This document shows positions 35,779 to 44,939 of a stretch of DNA of 64,000 bases, piece after piece (the stretch's first letter is position 1; each line of letters starts with the position of its first letter). This DNA comes from CAVOHU01 sp963817885 (lineage in GTDB: Bacteria > Acidobacteriota > Vicinamibacteria > Vicinamibacterales > JAKQTR01), in assembly GCA_963817885.1 (NCBI GenBank), contig CAWFQE010000012.1:62001-126000 (forward strand), written 5' to 3'. The notes below the pieces were generated by a model, which searched no databases, was not told the DNA's origin, and was given only the letters and a program-made list of their open reading frames with translations. The translations under genes and the position numbers were made by a program.

Positions 35779-37880
35779 CCCGGGCACACCGCCATCTGTC
35801 CGCCGCGAGTGCCCGTCGAGGTCGCGACCGGTGCCTTCGCCGCAGGCGCGGCCGGCCTGGGCCACACGTTGTCACTCGGGTCTCTGTCAGGGAACCGGCA
35901 GCCGGGATCCAGGACGATCGAGGTAATCGGACGCGCTCCGAAGTCGAGCTTCGCCTGGAACGTGCGGCTCCCGCCGAACCACACATCGACCGGCCATGTC
36001 ACAAGGGCCGTCGTCGCATCCACCATCTTCGCATTCTTCATCGGCTTGATGGCCGGACCGGTGGCGGCGAACTTCACCTTCAGCACGACCGGTGACGGCA
36101 TCTGCCCGTCCTGCCGCACCGTCACCGTCGTCAGGCCGGGTGTGGTCGTGACGGCGGCAATCGATCCGTCCACCGACTCGGTCGTCCAGAGCCAGTCATA
36201 CCAGAACCAGTTCAGGTCCTGCTTGAGCGCCCGGTTCATGAAGAACAGGTAGTCCCACGGCGACGGGTGCTTGAACGCCCAGGCCTTCGTGTACTCGCTC
36301 ATCGCGCGCTGGACCTCGGCGTCGCCGACAATCCCGCCGAGCATCGAGAGCATGAGCGGTGTCTTTCCGTAGGTCTGAAAGCTGTACATGTTGCCTGCGT
36401 AGTTGGCGATCCACATCATGGGCGGCTCTTCTTCGTTGCCGCTGATGCGGCCGTAGCTCTGACCGAGGGAATCCAGAACCGGCGGGACGCCCCGTGCATC
36501 GGCGGCCGACAGGATGTTCATGTACTGGTTGAATCCTTCGTCCATCCAGCCGTACCAGGTTTCGTTGGTGCCGACCATCATCGGCCACCACTGGTGGCCC
36601 GTCTCGTGATCGGCCGCGCCCTGGTTGGAGTTGATGACCATCGGGTACTCCATGCCCGCGCTCGGCCCGTCCTGAAGCGTCAACTGGGGGAACGGGTATG
36701 GCGCCCACAGCCTGGAGTAGAACTCGAGCGCGTGCCGGGCAATCTGACCGGCCCGGGTGTAGAGGTTCGCGTCGTCGGGCTGATAGAGCATGTGAATCGG
36801 GACGGCGCCCTTGCCGGGAATCGTCGCGCGCGTCGCATGCCACACGAACTGTTTCGCCGTGGCCCACGCGAAGTCGTTCACCATGTCGGCCACCATGTGC
36901 CAGACGAGCCGGTCGCCGGCCGCAGTCGCCTGGCCGGGCCCCGCTTCATCCTCCCCGACAATCGTGGTTTCGTTGTCCGACTCGAGGACGTGCGACAGGC
37001 GCTCGCGTGATTTCGCCGTCAGCACTTCCTGGGGGTTCTGGAGCACACCCGTGCCACTGACGATCCAGCCAGCGGGCACGTCAATCTTCACGTCGAAGCG
37101 TCCGAAGTTGTTGTAGAACTCGGCCGGCCCGAGGTAGAGGCTCGTATCCCATCCGCGGAGATCGTCGTACTTCGCGATTCGCGGGTACCACTGCGTCGGC
37201 TGGAACAGGGTGTGGTCGAATCGCTGCGTCATGCGGTGACCGCGCCCGTTCGGGCCGCCCGGCAGCTTCGTGTGCCAGGCAATTTCGACCGTCGCGTTCG
37301 ACCTGGCCGCGACCGGCGTCGCGAGCGAGATCCGCGCGACCGTCTGATCCAGGCCGGACGCGGAAAGCCTTCGTGCGCCGGCTCCGCCCCGGCCTCTCCC
37401 GCCCGAGGGCGGAAGCGCGAGATCCACGGCCTCGCCGTTGACGGCGATACGCGTGACGACCATGCCGTCGGTGTTCTCGGCCGGGACGGACATCCCGCGA
37501 GGCACCAGCCCGCGAAAGATGTTGTGATCGAGGCGGAGCACGATCTCGGTCAGGTCCTGGGGGCTCGTGTTGTGGAGGAGGATCGTCTCGGTGCCCGTCA
37601 GCGTGTCGATCTCCGGGTCGAGCCGCACGCTGATCGTGTAGTCGACCTGCAGCTGCCAGTAGTTGGGCCCCGGCCGGCCCGACGTGTCGCGGGTTCCGGC
37701 CTCGAATGCACGACGGATGGAGTTGGTGAGCGGCACGTCGCGTCGGATGGCGCGCGGGACCTCCGCGTTGACCTGCGCCTGCGCGGCAGGGTGGGCCTGC
37801 GCGCCGATTGGCCGAGGTTGAACCCCCTGCAGCACGACTGGACAGATGAGCGCCAGAAGGAGCGTGACGCGACGAAGCAT
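35775..37880 (-). CDS. secreted M1-family metallopeptidase
   Basis: The 701-residue protein has a signal peptide and an M1 (aminopeptidase N-like) domain. GPSAGMEYPMV is the GAMEN-like substrate loop and HETGHQWWPMMVG the zinc site, with the third ligand in DEGFNQY 18 residues on. ATG 37880 is chosen because GGCGGGAG precedes it and the signal peptide begins there. The enzyme probably trims peptides in the periplasm or outside the cell. It lies alone, convergent with the sigma-54 regulator and divergent from doxX. Confidence 0.85.
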   Translation of the reverse strand: MLRRVTLLLALICPVVLQGVQPRPIGAQAHPAAQAQVNAEVPRAIRRDVPLTNSIRRAFEAGTRDTSGRPGPNYWQLQVDYTISVRLDPEIDTLTGTETILLHNTSPQDLTEIVLRLDHNIFRGLVPRGMSVPAENTDGMVVTRIAVNGEAVDLALPPSGGRGRGGAGARRLSASGLDQTVARISLATPVAARSNATVEIAWHTKLPGGPNGRGHRMTQRFDHTLFQPTQWYPRIAKYDDLRGWDTSLYLGPAEFYNNFGRFDVKIDVPAGWIVSGTGVLQNPQEVLTAKSRERLSHVLESDNETTIVGEDEAGPGQATAAGDRLVWHMVADMVNDFAWATAKQFVWHATRATIPGKGAVPIHMLYQPDDANLYTRAGQIARHALEFYSRLWAPYPFPQLTLQDGPSAGMEYPMVINSNQGAADHETGHQWWPMMVGTNETWYGWMDEGFNQYMNILSAADARGVPPVLDSLGQSYGRISGNEEEPPMMWIANYAGNMYSFQTYGKTPLMLSMLGGIVGDAEVQRAMSEYTKAWAFKHPSPWDYLFFMNRALKQDLNWFWYDWLWTTESVDGSIAAVTTTPGLTTVTVRQDGQMPSPVVLKVKFAATGPAIKPMKNAKMVDATTALVTWPVDVWFGGSRTFQAKLDFGARPITSIVLDPGCRFPDRDPSDNVWPRPAAPAAKAPVATSTGTRGGQMAVCPG

Positions 37881-38118
37881 GGGCGTACTCCCGCCTTTGA
37901 AGATGCGTTCCGTGATGGAGCCGGTGATGGATCGCATCGTATCGGGGCGGCCGCTTCACGGTCAACCCGGGGCCTCCCGGCGAGCCCGCCAGGACTGCGG
38001 CGAATGACAATCGTGTTCCGCCCAAGCCCTCGCCGCGGGTATCGTAGTGGCGTCACAGCCTGTCGCGCGACGGGCAGCAGCCATTCCTGGCAGCCCAGCG
38101 GGGGAGAAGGACGGCGCC

Positions 38119-38547
38119 ATGCAGACGTTGATTGATCTGGCCTACGATTCATTCCCGGCAGGGCGGGCTGGAGCGGCACTCCTCGTACTCCGGCTGTTCG
38201 TGGGCGTCGCGTTCATCCTTCACGGGATGGGCCGCATCCGTGACCTGACGGGCTTCGCGGCCTTGTACCACATCTCGTGGGGGCAGGCCCTGGCGGCGAA
38301 GCTGACTCAGATCATCGGCGGCGTGTTCCTGATCGCCGGGTTCCTGGCGCCCGTTGCAGGCCTGGGCATCGCGACGACGATGGCTGTGGCGACGGTGATC
38401 CTGCGCCGGAAAGGCGAGCCGTTCATCAATCCGGCCGGCCACAGCTGGGAGAATTCGGCGTTCTACGTGCTGGCGGGCATCGTGATCGCGCTGCTTGGTC
38501 CGGGGCGCTTCTCGATTGACGCGCTGATATTCGCCGGTCCCCGCTAA
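38119..38547 (+). CDS. DoxX-family membrane protein
   Basis: This 142-residue protein has four hydrophobic helices and the DoxX signature LLVLRLFVGVAFILHGMGRI near residue 17. ATG 38119 follows GGGGGAGAAGGACGG. DoxX proteins are small quinone-linked or thiosulfate oxidoreductase subunits or envelope redox factors; no partner gene is adjacent. A REP-like hairpin follows directly after the stop codon and may end the transcript. Confidence 0.82.
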   Translation: MQTLIDLAYDSFPAGRAGAALLVLRLFVGVAFILHGMGRIRDLTGFAALYHISWGQALAAKLTQIIGGVFLIAGFLAPVAGLGIATTMAVATVILRRKGEPFINPAGHSWENSAFYVLAGIVIALLGPGRFSIDALIFAGPR

Positions 38548-38592
38548 TCCCGGGGCTCACGAGATCAATACAAGGGGGCCCCGGGATCAAGC
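38548..38592. repeat. dispersed REP-like palindromic element, copy 2
   Basis: ATCCCGGGGCTC and GGGCCCCGGGAT face each other immediately after the doxX stop codon. It is the first module of the two-module element at 25660 and 42425. Its location suits a terminator. Confidence 0.75.
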
Positions 38593-38779
38593 GGGGTTGT
38601 CAGATGGGTGGCCATGCATCCGGCGGCGAGCGGGCCTGGAGCTGCTGGGCTCCAGCCACCGCGCGGACTGGGAACGCGAGATCGGGGGGGATTTCTCGAA
38701 CCCGGCACGTCCTGAAGGCGGGCAGTTTTGCCGTGCGCCGCCTTGCCATTACACTGGCTCAGATCTCACCGGAGGTTGT

Positions 38780-40894
38780 ATGCGCCACAAACCGTTAGCG
38801 TTCGCAGCCGGATTGTTGATCTGCGCCTCGTCGGCCCAGGCCCAAGGCCCCCAACCCGGGGTATCGTCACCATCCCAGACGCCGGCCGGCGCCGTGCAGA
38901 AACAGAGTGTCGGCGAAAAGCCGATAGCATCCTTGCCCTACACGCCCGGCCTGGACGTGACCGCAATGGACCGGCAGGCCGATCCCTGCGTCGACTTCTA
39001 CCAGTACTCGTGCGGCGGCTGGATGAAGAACAACCCTCTTCCAGCCGATCAGGCCGGATGGAGCGTCTACGGCAAGCTGTTCCAGGACAATCAGCGGTTC
39101 CTGTGGGGAATCCTCGACGAGCTTTCCAGGAAGACAACCGGGCGCACACCCACGCAGCAGAAGATCGGCGACTACTTTGCGGCGTGCATGGACGAGCCGG
39201 CGGTCGACAAGCTCGGGAGCAAGCCGCTCGCGCCGGCCCTCGCTCGAATCGATGCCATGAAGTCGATCCGTGACCTGCCGGCTGTGCTGGCCGCCCTGCA
39301 CCTCGAGACATCAGGCAACGGCTTCCTGTTCGGCTTCGGGTCGAACCAGGACTTCGCCAACTCGGAGTCGGTCATCGCGTTCGCCACCGCCGGCGGCCTC
39401 GGTCTGCCCGACAGGGACTACTACACCAAGGACGATCAGCACTCCGTCGAACTGCGCCGGAAGTATGTGGCCCACGTTCAGAACATGCTGCAGTTGCTGG
39501 GTGACAGGCCCGACGTTGCGAAGCGCGAAGCTGCCACCATCATGGACATCGAGACGAACCTGGCAAAGGCTTCTCTGACCCGTGTCGAGCAGCGCGATCC
39601 GTACAAGCTCTTCCACAAGGTCGACTTCAAGGGCCTTCAGGCGCTGACGCCCGGCTTCGGCTGGGCGGCCTACCTCAAGGGCTCCGGCCTGCCCGCGCAG
39701 GATACGTTCAACGTGACACAGCCCGTATTCTTCGCGGAGCTCGACAAGCAACTCACGTCCAGGAGCCTCGACGACCTCAAGACCTACCTGCGGTGGCACC
39801 TCGTCCACGCCGAAGCGCCATTTCTCTCGAGCGCGTTCGTGAACGAGAGCTTCGACTTCTTCAGCAAGACGCTTCGGGGCGTCCCGCAGCTTCCTCCGCG
39901 CTGGAAACGCTGCGTCGGCCTCACGGATGGTCAGCTTGGGGATGCCCTCGGGCAGGAATTCGTCGCTCGCGCCTTCAGCCCCGAGCTCAAGCAGAAGGCG
40001 CTGACGATGACCCGGCAGGTCGAGCAGGCGATGCAGGACGACATCAACCAGCTCGACTGGATGAGCCCTGCCACCAAGGCGAAGGCGCTCGAGAAACTCC
40101 ACTCGATCGTCAACAAGATCGGCTACCCGGACAAGTGGCGCGACTACAGCGCGGTTGGCATCGACCGCGCCGACTTCGCGGGCAACGTTGAACGGGCGAC
40201 GGTGTTCGAATCGAAGCGCCAGCTGGCCAAGATCGGCAAGCCCCTCGATCGCGGCGAATGGGGCATGACGCCCCCGACGGTGAACGCCTACTACGACGCG
40301 CAGATGAACGACATCAACTTCCCGGCCGGCGTCCTTCAGCCTCCGCTCTACGATTCGAAAATGGACGATGCGCCCAACTACGGCAACACCGGCGGGACGA
40401 TCGGCCACGAGCTGACCCACGGTTTTGACGATGAGGGACGGCAGTTCGACGCCAAGGGCAACTTGAAGGACTGGTGGACGGCGGAGGACGCGAAGAACTT
40501 CACGAGCCGCGCGCAGTGCGTGGTCGATCAGTATGCGAACTACACGGTTGTTGACGATATCAAGATCAACAGCCAGCTGACCGAAGGCGAAGACGTTGCG
40601 GATCTCGGCGGGCTGATCCTCGCGTGGATGGCGTGGAAGGACCAGACGAAGGACCAGCGCCTGGTGCCGGGCGACGGCCTGACGCCCGAGCAGCGTTTCT
40701 TCGTCGGCTACGCGCAGTGGGCCTGCGAGAACCAGCGCCCCGAGAACCTGCGCGTCAGCGCCATCACCGACCCGCACTCACCCGGCAAGTACCGCGTGAA
40801 CGGCCTGGTGGTGAACATGCCGGAGTTCCAGCAGGCCTTCTCGTGCAAGGCCGGCCAGCCGATGGTGAAGGAGAACCGCTGCCGGGTGTGGTAA
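38780..40894 (+). CDS. secreted M13-family (neprilysin/PepO-like) metallopeptidase
   Basis: The 704-residue protein begins with a signal peptide (ending SSAQAQ) at ATG 38780, preceded by GGAGG. The N-terminal M13 domain starts with DPCVDFYQYSCGGW near residue 69. The zinc motif is IGHELTHGFDDEGRQFD near residue 546, the third ligand in GEDVADLGG, and the protein ends CRVW, the conserved M13 C-terminus. It should degrade peptides outside the cytoplasm. The symporter gene follows after 9 bases, suggesting coupled peptide breakdown and solute uptake. Confidence 0.9.
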   Translation: MRHKPLAFAAGLLICASSAQAQGPQPGVSSPSQTPAGAVQKQSVGEKPIASLPYTPGLDVTAMDRQADPCVDFYQYSCGGWMKNNPLPADQAGWSVYGKLFQDNQRFLWGILDELSRKTTGRTPTQQKIGDYFAACMDEPAVDKLGSKPLAPALARIDAMKSIRDLPAVLAALHLETSGNGFLFGFGSNQDFANSESVIAFATAGGLGLPDRDYYTKDDQHSVELRRKYVAHVQNMLQLLGDRPDVAKREAATIMDIETNLAKASLTRVEQRDPYKLFHKVDFKGLQALTPGFGWAAYLKGSGLPAQDTFNVTQPVFFAELDKQLTSRSLDDLKTYLRWHLVHAEAPFLSSAFVNESFDFFSKTLRGVPQLPPRWKRCVGLTDGQLGDALGQEFVARAFSPELKQKALTMTRQVEQAMQDDINQLDWMSPATKAKALEKLHSIVNKIGYPDKWRDYSAVGIDRADFAGNVERATVFESKRQLAKIGKPLDRGEWGMTPPTVNAYYDAQMNDINFPAGVLQPPLYDSKMDDAPNYGNTGGTIGHELTHGFDDEGRQFDAKGNLKDWWTAEDAKNFTSRAQCVVDQYANYTVVDDIKINSQLTEGEDVADLGGLILAWMAWKDQTKDQRLVPGDGLTPEQRFFVGYAQWACENQRPENLRVSAITDPHSPGKYRVNGLVVNMPEFQQAFSCKAGQPMVKENRCRVW

Positions 40895-40903
40895 ATCAAC
40901 CCC

Positions 40904-42386
40904 ATGAACCCTGGCATCCTCATCGCAGTACCTCGCTTATGAACTGCTCATCACCGTCGGCCTGGGTCTCTGGCTGGCACGCCGCGAGGCACGGGTCATC
41001 CACCGCGAGGGCGGATTCACGCTGGGCGGCCGGAGCCTGCCGACGAGCATCGTCGCGGTGACACTGGCGCTCACCGTCCTGGGCACCGCGCACATCCTCG
41101 GCATCTTCGAGATGTCGTGGTTCATGGGAGCCGCGGCCGTCTGGTTTGGCCTGGCGCACGTCATCCTGCTCGTCGTCGTGTGCCTGGCGACGGGCGTCTG
41201 GGTGCGGCGTCTGAAGGCGACCACCGTGCCCGAGCTCCTGGAGCGCTTCTACGGGAAGAGCACCAGGCTCGCCGTCAGCTGCGTCATGGCGGGCGTCATC
41301 TTCGGGATCCTCACGCTAGAGACCCAGGGGGTCGGGATCGTGTTCTCCGCGATGACCGGCTGGAGCATTCGCACCGGCGCGATTGTCGGGGGCGCGCTGG
41401 GCGTCTGCTACGTCGTGTTCGCAGGCATGAAGGAAGTCGGCTGGATCAACCTCATCAACGCCGTTGTGATGTATGTCGGGATCGTGCTGGTGACCATCTT
41501 TCTCGCCTTGAAGCTCCCGGGCGGGGACTTTCACATCGTTGCCGACTACTACCGGCAGTCGGGCGCCGACTACATGCTGAGCATCTACGGCACCCCGCAG
41601 ATCCTGCTGACTTTCGCGCTGGGGACGATCGTGGCAGTGGTATTCAGCCAGGGCATCAACCAGATGCTGCTGCAGCCGGCCATGTCGGCCGACTCGGAAG
41701 CCTCGATTCGCAAGGCCCTCTGGATTGCGGCGCCGGTCAACGGGCTGTTCGGCGTGTTCACGGTGGTCATCGGGCTCACCGCGAAGGCGATACCGGAATT
41801 CCACGCGCTCGGGCCGAAGGTTGCGGCGACGACGATGATCGTGCAGTTCGTGCCGGTCTGGCTCTCGGCGCTGGTGCTCGCCTCGTTCCTGGCTGCGATT
41901 CTCTCGACCTTCGCGATGACGGCGCTCAGCCCCGCGACGATCTTCAGCATGGACATCTACAAGAACCTCTATAATCCGGGCGCGTCCGAGGCCCAGATCA
42001 CGCGAGTGACGCGGATTGCGATTGTCGTGCTGGCGGTCATCGCCATGGGCGTCGCGTCATTCCTGCCGCCGATCCTGGCCGCCATCAACTGGCTGTTCGC
42101 GTGGCTGGTCCCGGTGTTCTGGATCGTCGTGTTCGGGTTGTTGTGGAAGCGCAACGCCACAACCGCGATGACCACGCTGATCGCGGCCTGGACCGCCAAC
42201 TCGGCCTGGTCGTTCACCTCGCTTCCCGCGGCGCTCCACATGGCCGACATCCCGAATGCATATGTCACGCTGGTCGTCACGCTCGTCGTCAGCGTCACGA
42301 TGAACACCTTCCTCGGCGGCGAACGCGGCTATTTTCACTCGGACGAGTATCGGGCCGGACTTGAAGCGACATCGCCCGGGGCCTAG
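40904..42386 (+). CDS. sodium:solute symporter, frame broken near its start
   Basis: This SSS-family transporter has about thirteen helices and 493 residues after correction. The in-frame part starts late, at GTG 41058. Upstream, ATG 40904 encodes MNPGILIAV and then meets a stop, but deleting one C near 40930-40931 continues it as LAYELLITVGLGLWLARR and into the rest, so one extra base separates start from body. Conserved segments include WFMGAAAVWFGLAHVI and ISIYGTPQILLTFA. Substrate is unknown. It follows the M13 peptidase closely and precedes two tiny membrane-peptide genes, which may be accessory subunits. Confidence 0.8.
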
Positions 42387-42424
42387 TCCCGGCGCCCGGT
42401 TGGGTTTAGTACAGCCGGGAATGT

Positions 42425-42485
42425 AGCACGTGGGCTTCAGCCCGCGTGCCCGGGGCTCACCGATCATCACAAGTGAGCCCCGGGA
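42425..42485. repeat. dispersed REP-like palindromic element, copy 3
   Basis: CACGTGGGCTTCAGCCCGCGTG is followed by CCCGGGGCTCAC and, after a 12-base loop, GTGAGCCCCGGG. Both modules match copy 1 in reversed order and orientation. It lies between the symporter and two micro-genes. Confidence 0.8.
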
Positions 42486-42526
42486 TTCGTCGAGGCACTC
42501 AACGCTCCGCCGCCTGGAGGTATCAC

Positions 42527-42625
42527 GTGTTCTGGAACATCTTCATCGAGAGCCTGTCGGTCATCGCGGCCGCCATGGCGGTCGGCTGGTTGATCACGAA
42601 GTTTCATCCGGCCCCGCCGCGGTAG
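42527..42625 (+). CDS. 32-residue single-helix membrane peptide
   Basis: GTG 42527 follows a perfect GGAGG by 6 bases and encodes 32 residues: an acidic N-terminus, a helix SVIAAAMAVGWLIT and a short basic, proline-rich end. It lies 140 bases after the symporter stop. Small single-helix subunits accompany several SSS transporters, so an accessory subunit role is plausible. It is below usual gene-finding length, and homology would be needed to confirm it. Confidence 0.5.
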   Translation: MFWNIFIESLSVIAAAMAVGWLITKFHPAPPR

Positions 42626-42723
42626 CCCGCCGTGAGCGTCCTGAGACACATCGCGTGTGCTTCGCGGATAGGGGAGGGCTGCTCGGACCGGGAAGCAGGT
42701 CCGGCAGTCCGGGAGGAGTTCGA

Positions 42724-42828
42724 ATGGAAGAGCTGACCGTCACGCGACTCTGGATGTCGGGTGTCGTGGGAATGATGCTGGTGTTCGTCGCCGTCGCGCT
42801 GATCGGGGTGTACCGAAAGAAGCCCTAG
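42724..42828 (+). CDS. 34-residue single-helix membrane peptide
   Basis: ATG 42724 follows GGGAGGAG by 5 bases. The product is MEELTVTRLW, then a helix MSGVVGMMLVFVAVALIGVY, then RKKP, a clear Nout/Cin single-pass peptide by the positive-inside rule. It lies 98 bases after the 32-residue gene in the same direction. The strong ribosome site and ideal helix-plus-basic-tail layout favour a real micro-protein, likely linked to the symporter. Confidence 0.55.
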   Translation: MEELTVTRLWMSGVVGMMLVFVAVALIGVYRKKP

Positions 42829-43141
42829 CCCGCATGAATTGACCGTGCGCGTTGATGGAAGCCGGCGCCTTGACGAGGCAGCCGGAAGATCGTGCCCTGG
42901 CTGGCGTGCTGCCTGTTAGTTCCCGCCTGATCTGACTCGTGCGCGATTTGGCTCCTGGCGAGACTCCGCGATGGGATCGGTCTCAAGTTGACGGGGTACG
43001 CTGACGCGACCTTCAAGGCCGGAGCCTGACGGCCTAATTCCAGAAACAGCCTGACCGGCGTGTCATCACGGTCCCGTGTGTTCACGGTTCGTGCACCGCG
43101 GACTCCGCTGAGGCTACAATCTCCCCGGCAAGGAGCGCCCA
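42829..43141. other. intergenic region at start of accessory segment
   Basis: I see no gene in these 313 bases. Base composition falls from here on, with more A/T-rich codons in the following genes. AAGGAG at 43130-43135 is the ribosome site of the next gene. Confidence 0.5.
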
Positions 43142-43471
43142 ATGAAGACATGTCCGTTCTGTCGTGGAGAAATCAACGATGTCGCGCGCGTGTGCAAGCA
43201 CTGCCGGAAGGAGTTGTTTCCTTTTGGGGCAGGCATGGCCCAAGTGCCGCCGACAGAGTCGACGCTTCCACCGCAGGGAGCGCCATCTCGACTGCCGCCG
43301 ACGACAAAGAAATGCCCGTACTGCGCAGAAGAGATTCAATACGACGCGATCAAGTGCCGGTATTGCCACGAGATGCTAACGGACGGAACTCGTTCGGTCA
43401 GGCCGGATCCGGGAGAACCCGTCGGGAATCGCAGCACCAGTGACGAACTCTGCGCCAATCGCCAACGGTGA
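43142..43471 (+). CDS. double zinc-ribbon protein
   Basis: This 109-residue protein has two near-identical zinc ribbons: CPFCRGEINDVARVCKHC at residues 4-21 and CPYCAEEIQYDAIKCRYC near residues 60-77. A Pro-rich linker joins them. Such zinc ribbons often sit on membrane or signalling proteins as interaction modules. ATG 43142 follows AAGGAG. The stop overlaps the next gene by 32 bases. No membrane helix is present here; the adjacent product supplies one. Function unknown. Confidence 0.75.
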   Translation: MKTCPFCRGEINDVARVCKHCRKELFPFGAGMAQVPPTESTLPPQGAPSRLPPTTKKCPYCAEEIQYDAIKCRYCHEMLTDGTRSVRPDPGEPVGNRSTSDELCANRQR

Positions 43472-44150
43472 GCAAAATGTGAGGCAACCCGAAAGGCCCT
43501 CTCAGGGTGCGAGGAGACCAGCCAAGGCAGGCCTGGCACTCGCTAGCGGAGTCCAGCGGATTATCGCCTCACTCGCCTTGCTCAGTGGGTTTGCCCTCAT
43601 GTTCGTCCGCGCCGAACCGCACCCGCCTACTGGACTTGGCATTCTGATCGCCTGGTCTGGCGCGACCGCCGTTATGAAGGGACCACTTCTCAAGCGACTG
43701 ATGGTCGGATTCGGGGGGGCGTTCATCCTCTTTACAATGGCGGTTTCGATAGTACCGACCACGGCGGAGAAGCCCATGCTTCGGCCAGAAGCCGGTTCAT
43801 CATTGAGCCATCAGCCTGCTAGCACTCAGACGACCTCGCCGAAAGTCGTCGCCGGTGATCCCGTTGCGCCTGAAGCGGCCAGCTCCGAAGCGTACGCCTT
43901 CTTGGCAAGCCAAAAGCAGAAGTCAGCGGCGCTGACCAGTGAGGCGATATCACTCATTCAAGCGGATGAGATGTCATCTGCCGCACGGCTGTATGAGCGG
44001 CGGCTAGCTGAAATCGAATCGCTGCTGTCTGCCATCGAGAGCAGTCCCAGTCGATTTGGAGCGAGCCGAGACAGCGTTCTCAGCGCCCTTCGATCCGACC
44101 GTGACAGCACGGCGTCCGTACTTGAGAAATACAAGGAGTTGTACCGATAG
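43440..44150 (+). CDS. membrane protein with C-terminal coiled coil, unknown
   Basis: The 236-residue product has two or three hydrophobic segments between residues 35 and 105 (IIASLALLSGFALMFV, MVGFGGAFILFTMAVSIV) and then a Ser/Ala/Glu-rich region with coiled-coil character (residues about 160-235). GTG 43440 lies inside the zinc-ribbon gene, so the two may be coupled or originally one protein. I do not recognise a family. It may act with the zinc-ribbon protein as a membrane-bound pair. Confidence 0.55.
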   Translation: MTNSAPIANGEQNVRQPERPSQGARRPAKAGLALASGVQRIIASLALLSGFALMFVRAEPHPPTGLGILIAWSGATAVMKGPLLKRLMVGFGGAFILFTMAVSIVPTTAEKPMLRPEAGSSLSHQPASTQTTSPKVVAGDPVAPEAASSEAYAFLASQKQKSAALTSEAISLIQADEMSSAARLYERRLAEIESLLSAIESSPSRFGASRDSVLSALRSDRDSTASVLEKYKELYR

Positions 44151-44809
44151 GTTGGGCAAGCCGACAAAGGCGTTTCTCACGAGGAATTGGATTCGCACGT
44201 TTCCCTGGGAGACGATGGTGCGTCAAAACTGATCGGACGCACCACTCCTATCTGAGATAGGAACCGAGTCGGTGCTCCCCCGCAGGAGGCAAGGCGCTCT
44301 TCACCGAAGGTGGTGCGGTCGCGCCAGACTTGGACCATCCTCGCGTGGTTCTGCACCTATGAGTCAACCGCGAACAAATCGCGGTTCCTTTCTGGAAATC
44401 AGGTCGCACGCCAAGGGTCCAACGCCTCGGGCACGCCGTAGACGTCCCACGCCAATCTCGGCGCGCACGCTCGCCGGCGGTGCGTTGCCCTGATCGCAGG
44501 AGACGGTCCGAGGGTGTAGAATGCGCCCGAACTCAGTCGTATCAGGAATGACGATGGCTAAGTCACCTGAAGAACCGGGTGCACTCGGCGGCGTCCGTCG
44601 TTCAGTGGCGCTTCTATTTCGGAACGGCATGCGCTGACGGGCCTACCGTCGTCGCGGACGAATCTGGCCCGCCACCGACACGCCGACGGAGTCCTGCGGC
44701 AATCTCATGACTCGGTGTGGAGCAGGGGCAGGGAGTATTCCCGCGGTTCATTCAGGAACCTGCAGATCACGTGGTTCTTCGTGCTGGGTGTGATCGGGGA
44801 CACTCTCAT
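44151..44809. other. gene-poor region before the potassium channel
   Basis: I find no supported gene in these 659 bases. Short frames on both strands lack ribosome sites and protein-like composition. The sequence looks like remnants of rearranged DNA in an accessory segment. Confidence 0.45.
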
Positions 44810-44939
44810 ATGGAATCGTCAACGCGTCCAGTTGAGCCAATAGACCAACTGGAGAACGGCGTGAAACCGCGCCGCCGATGGGTCCTGTCGACGGAATTGG
44901 TGATGGGGTTGCTTGCCCTCGCCATTGTGCCGGCTCTAA

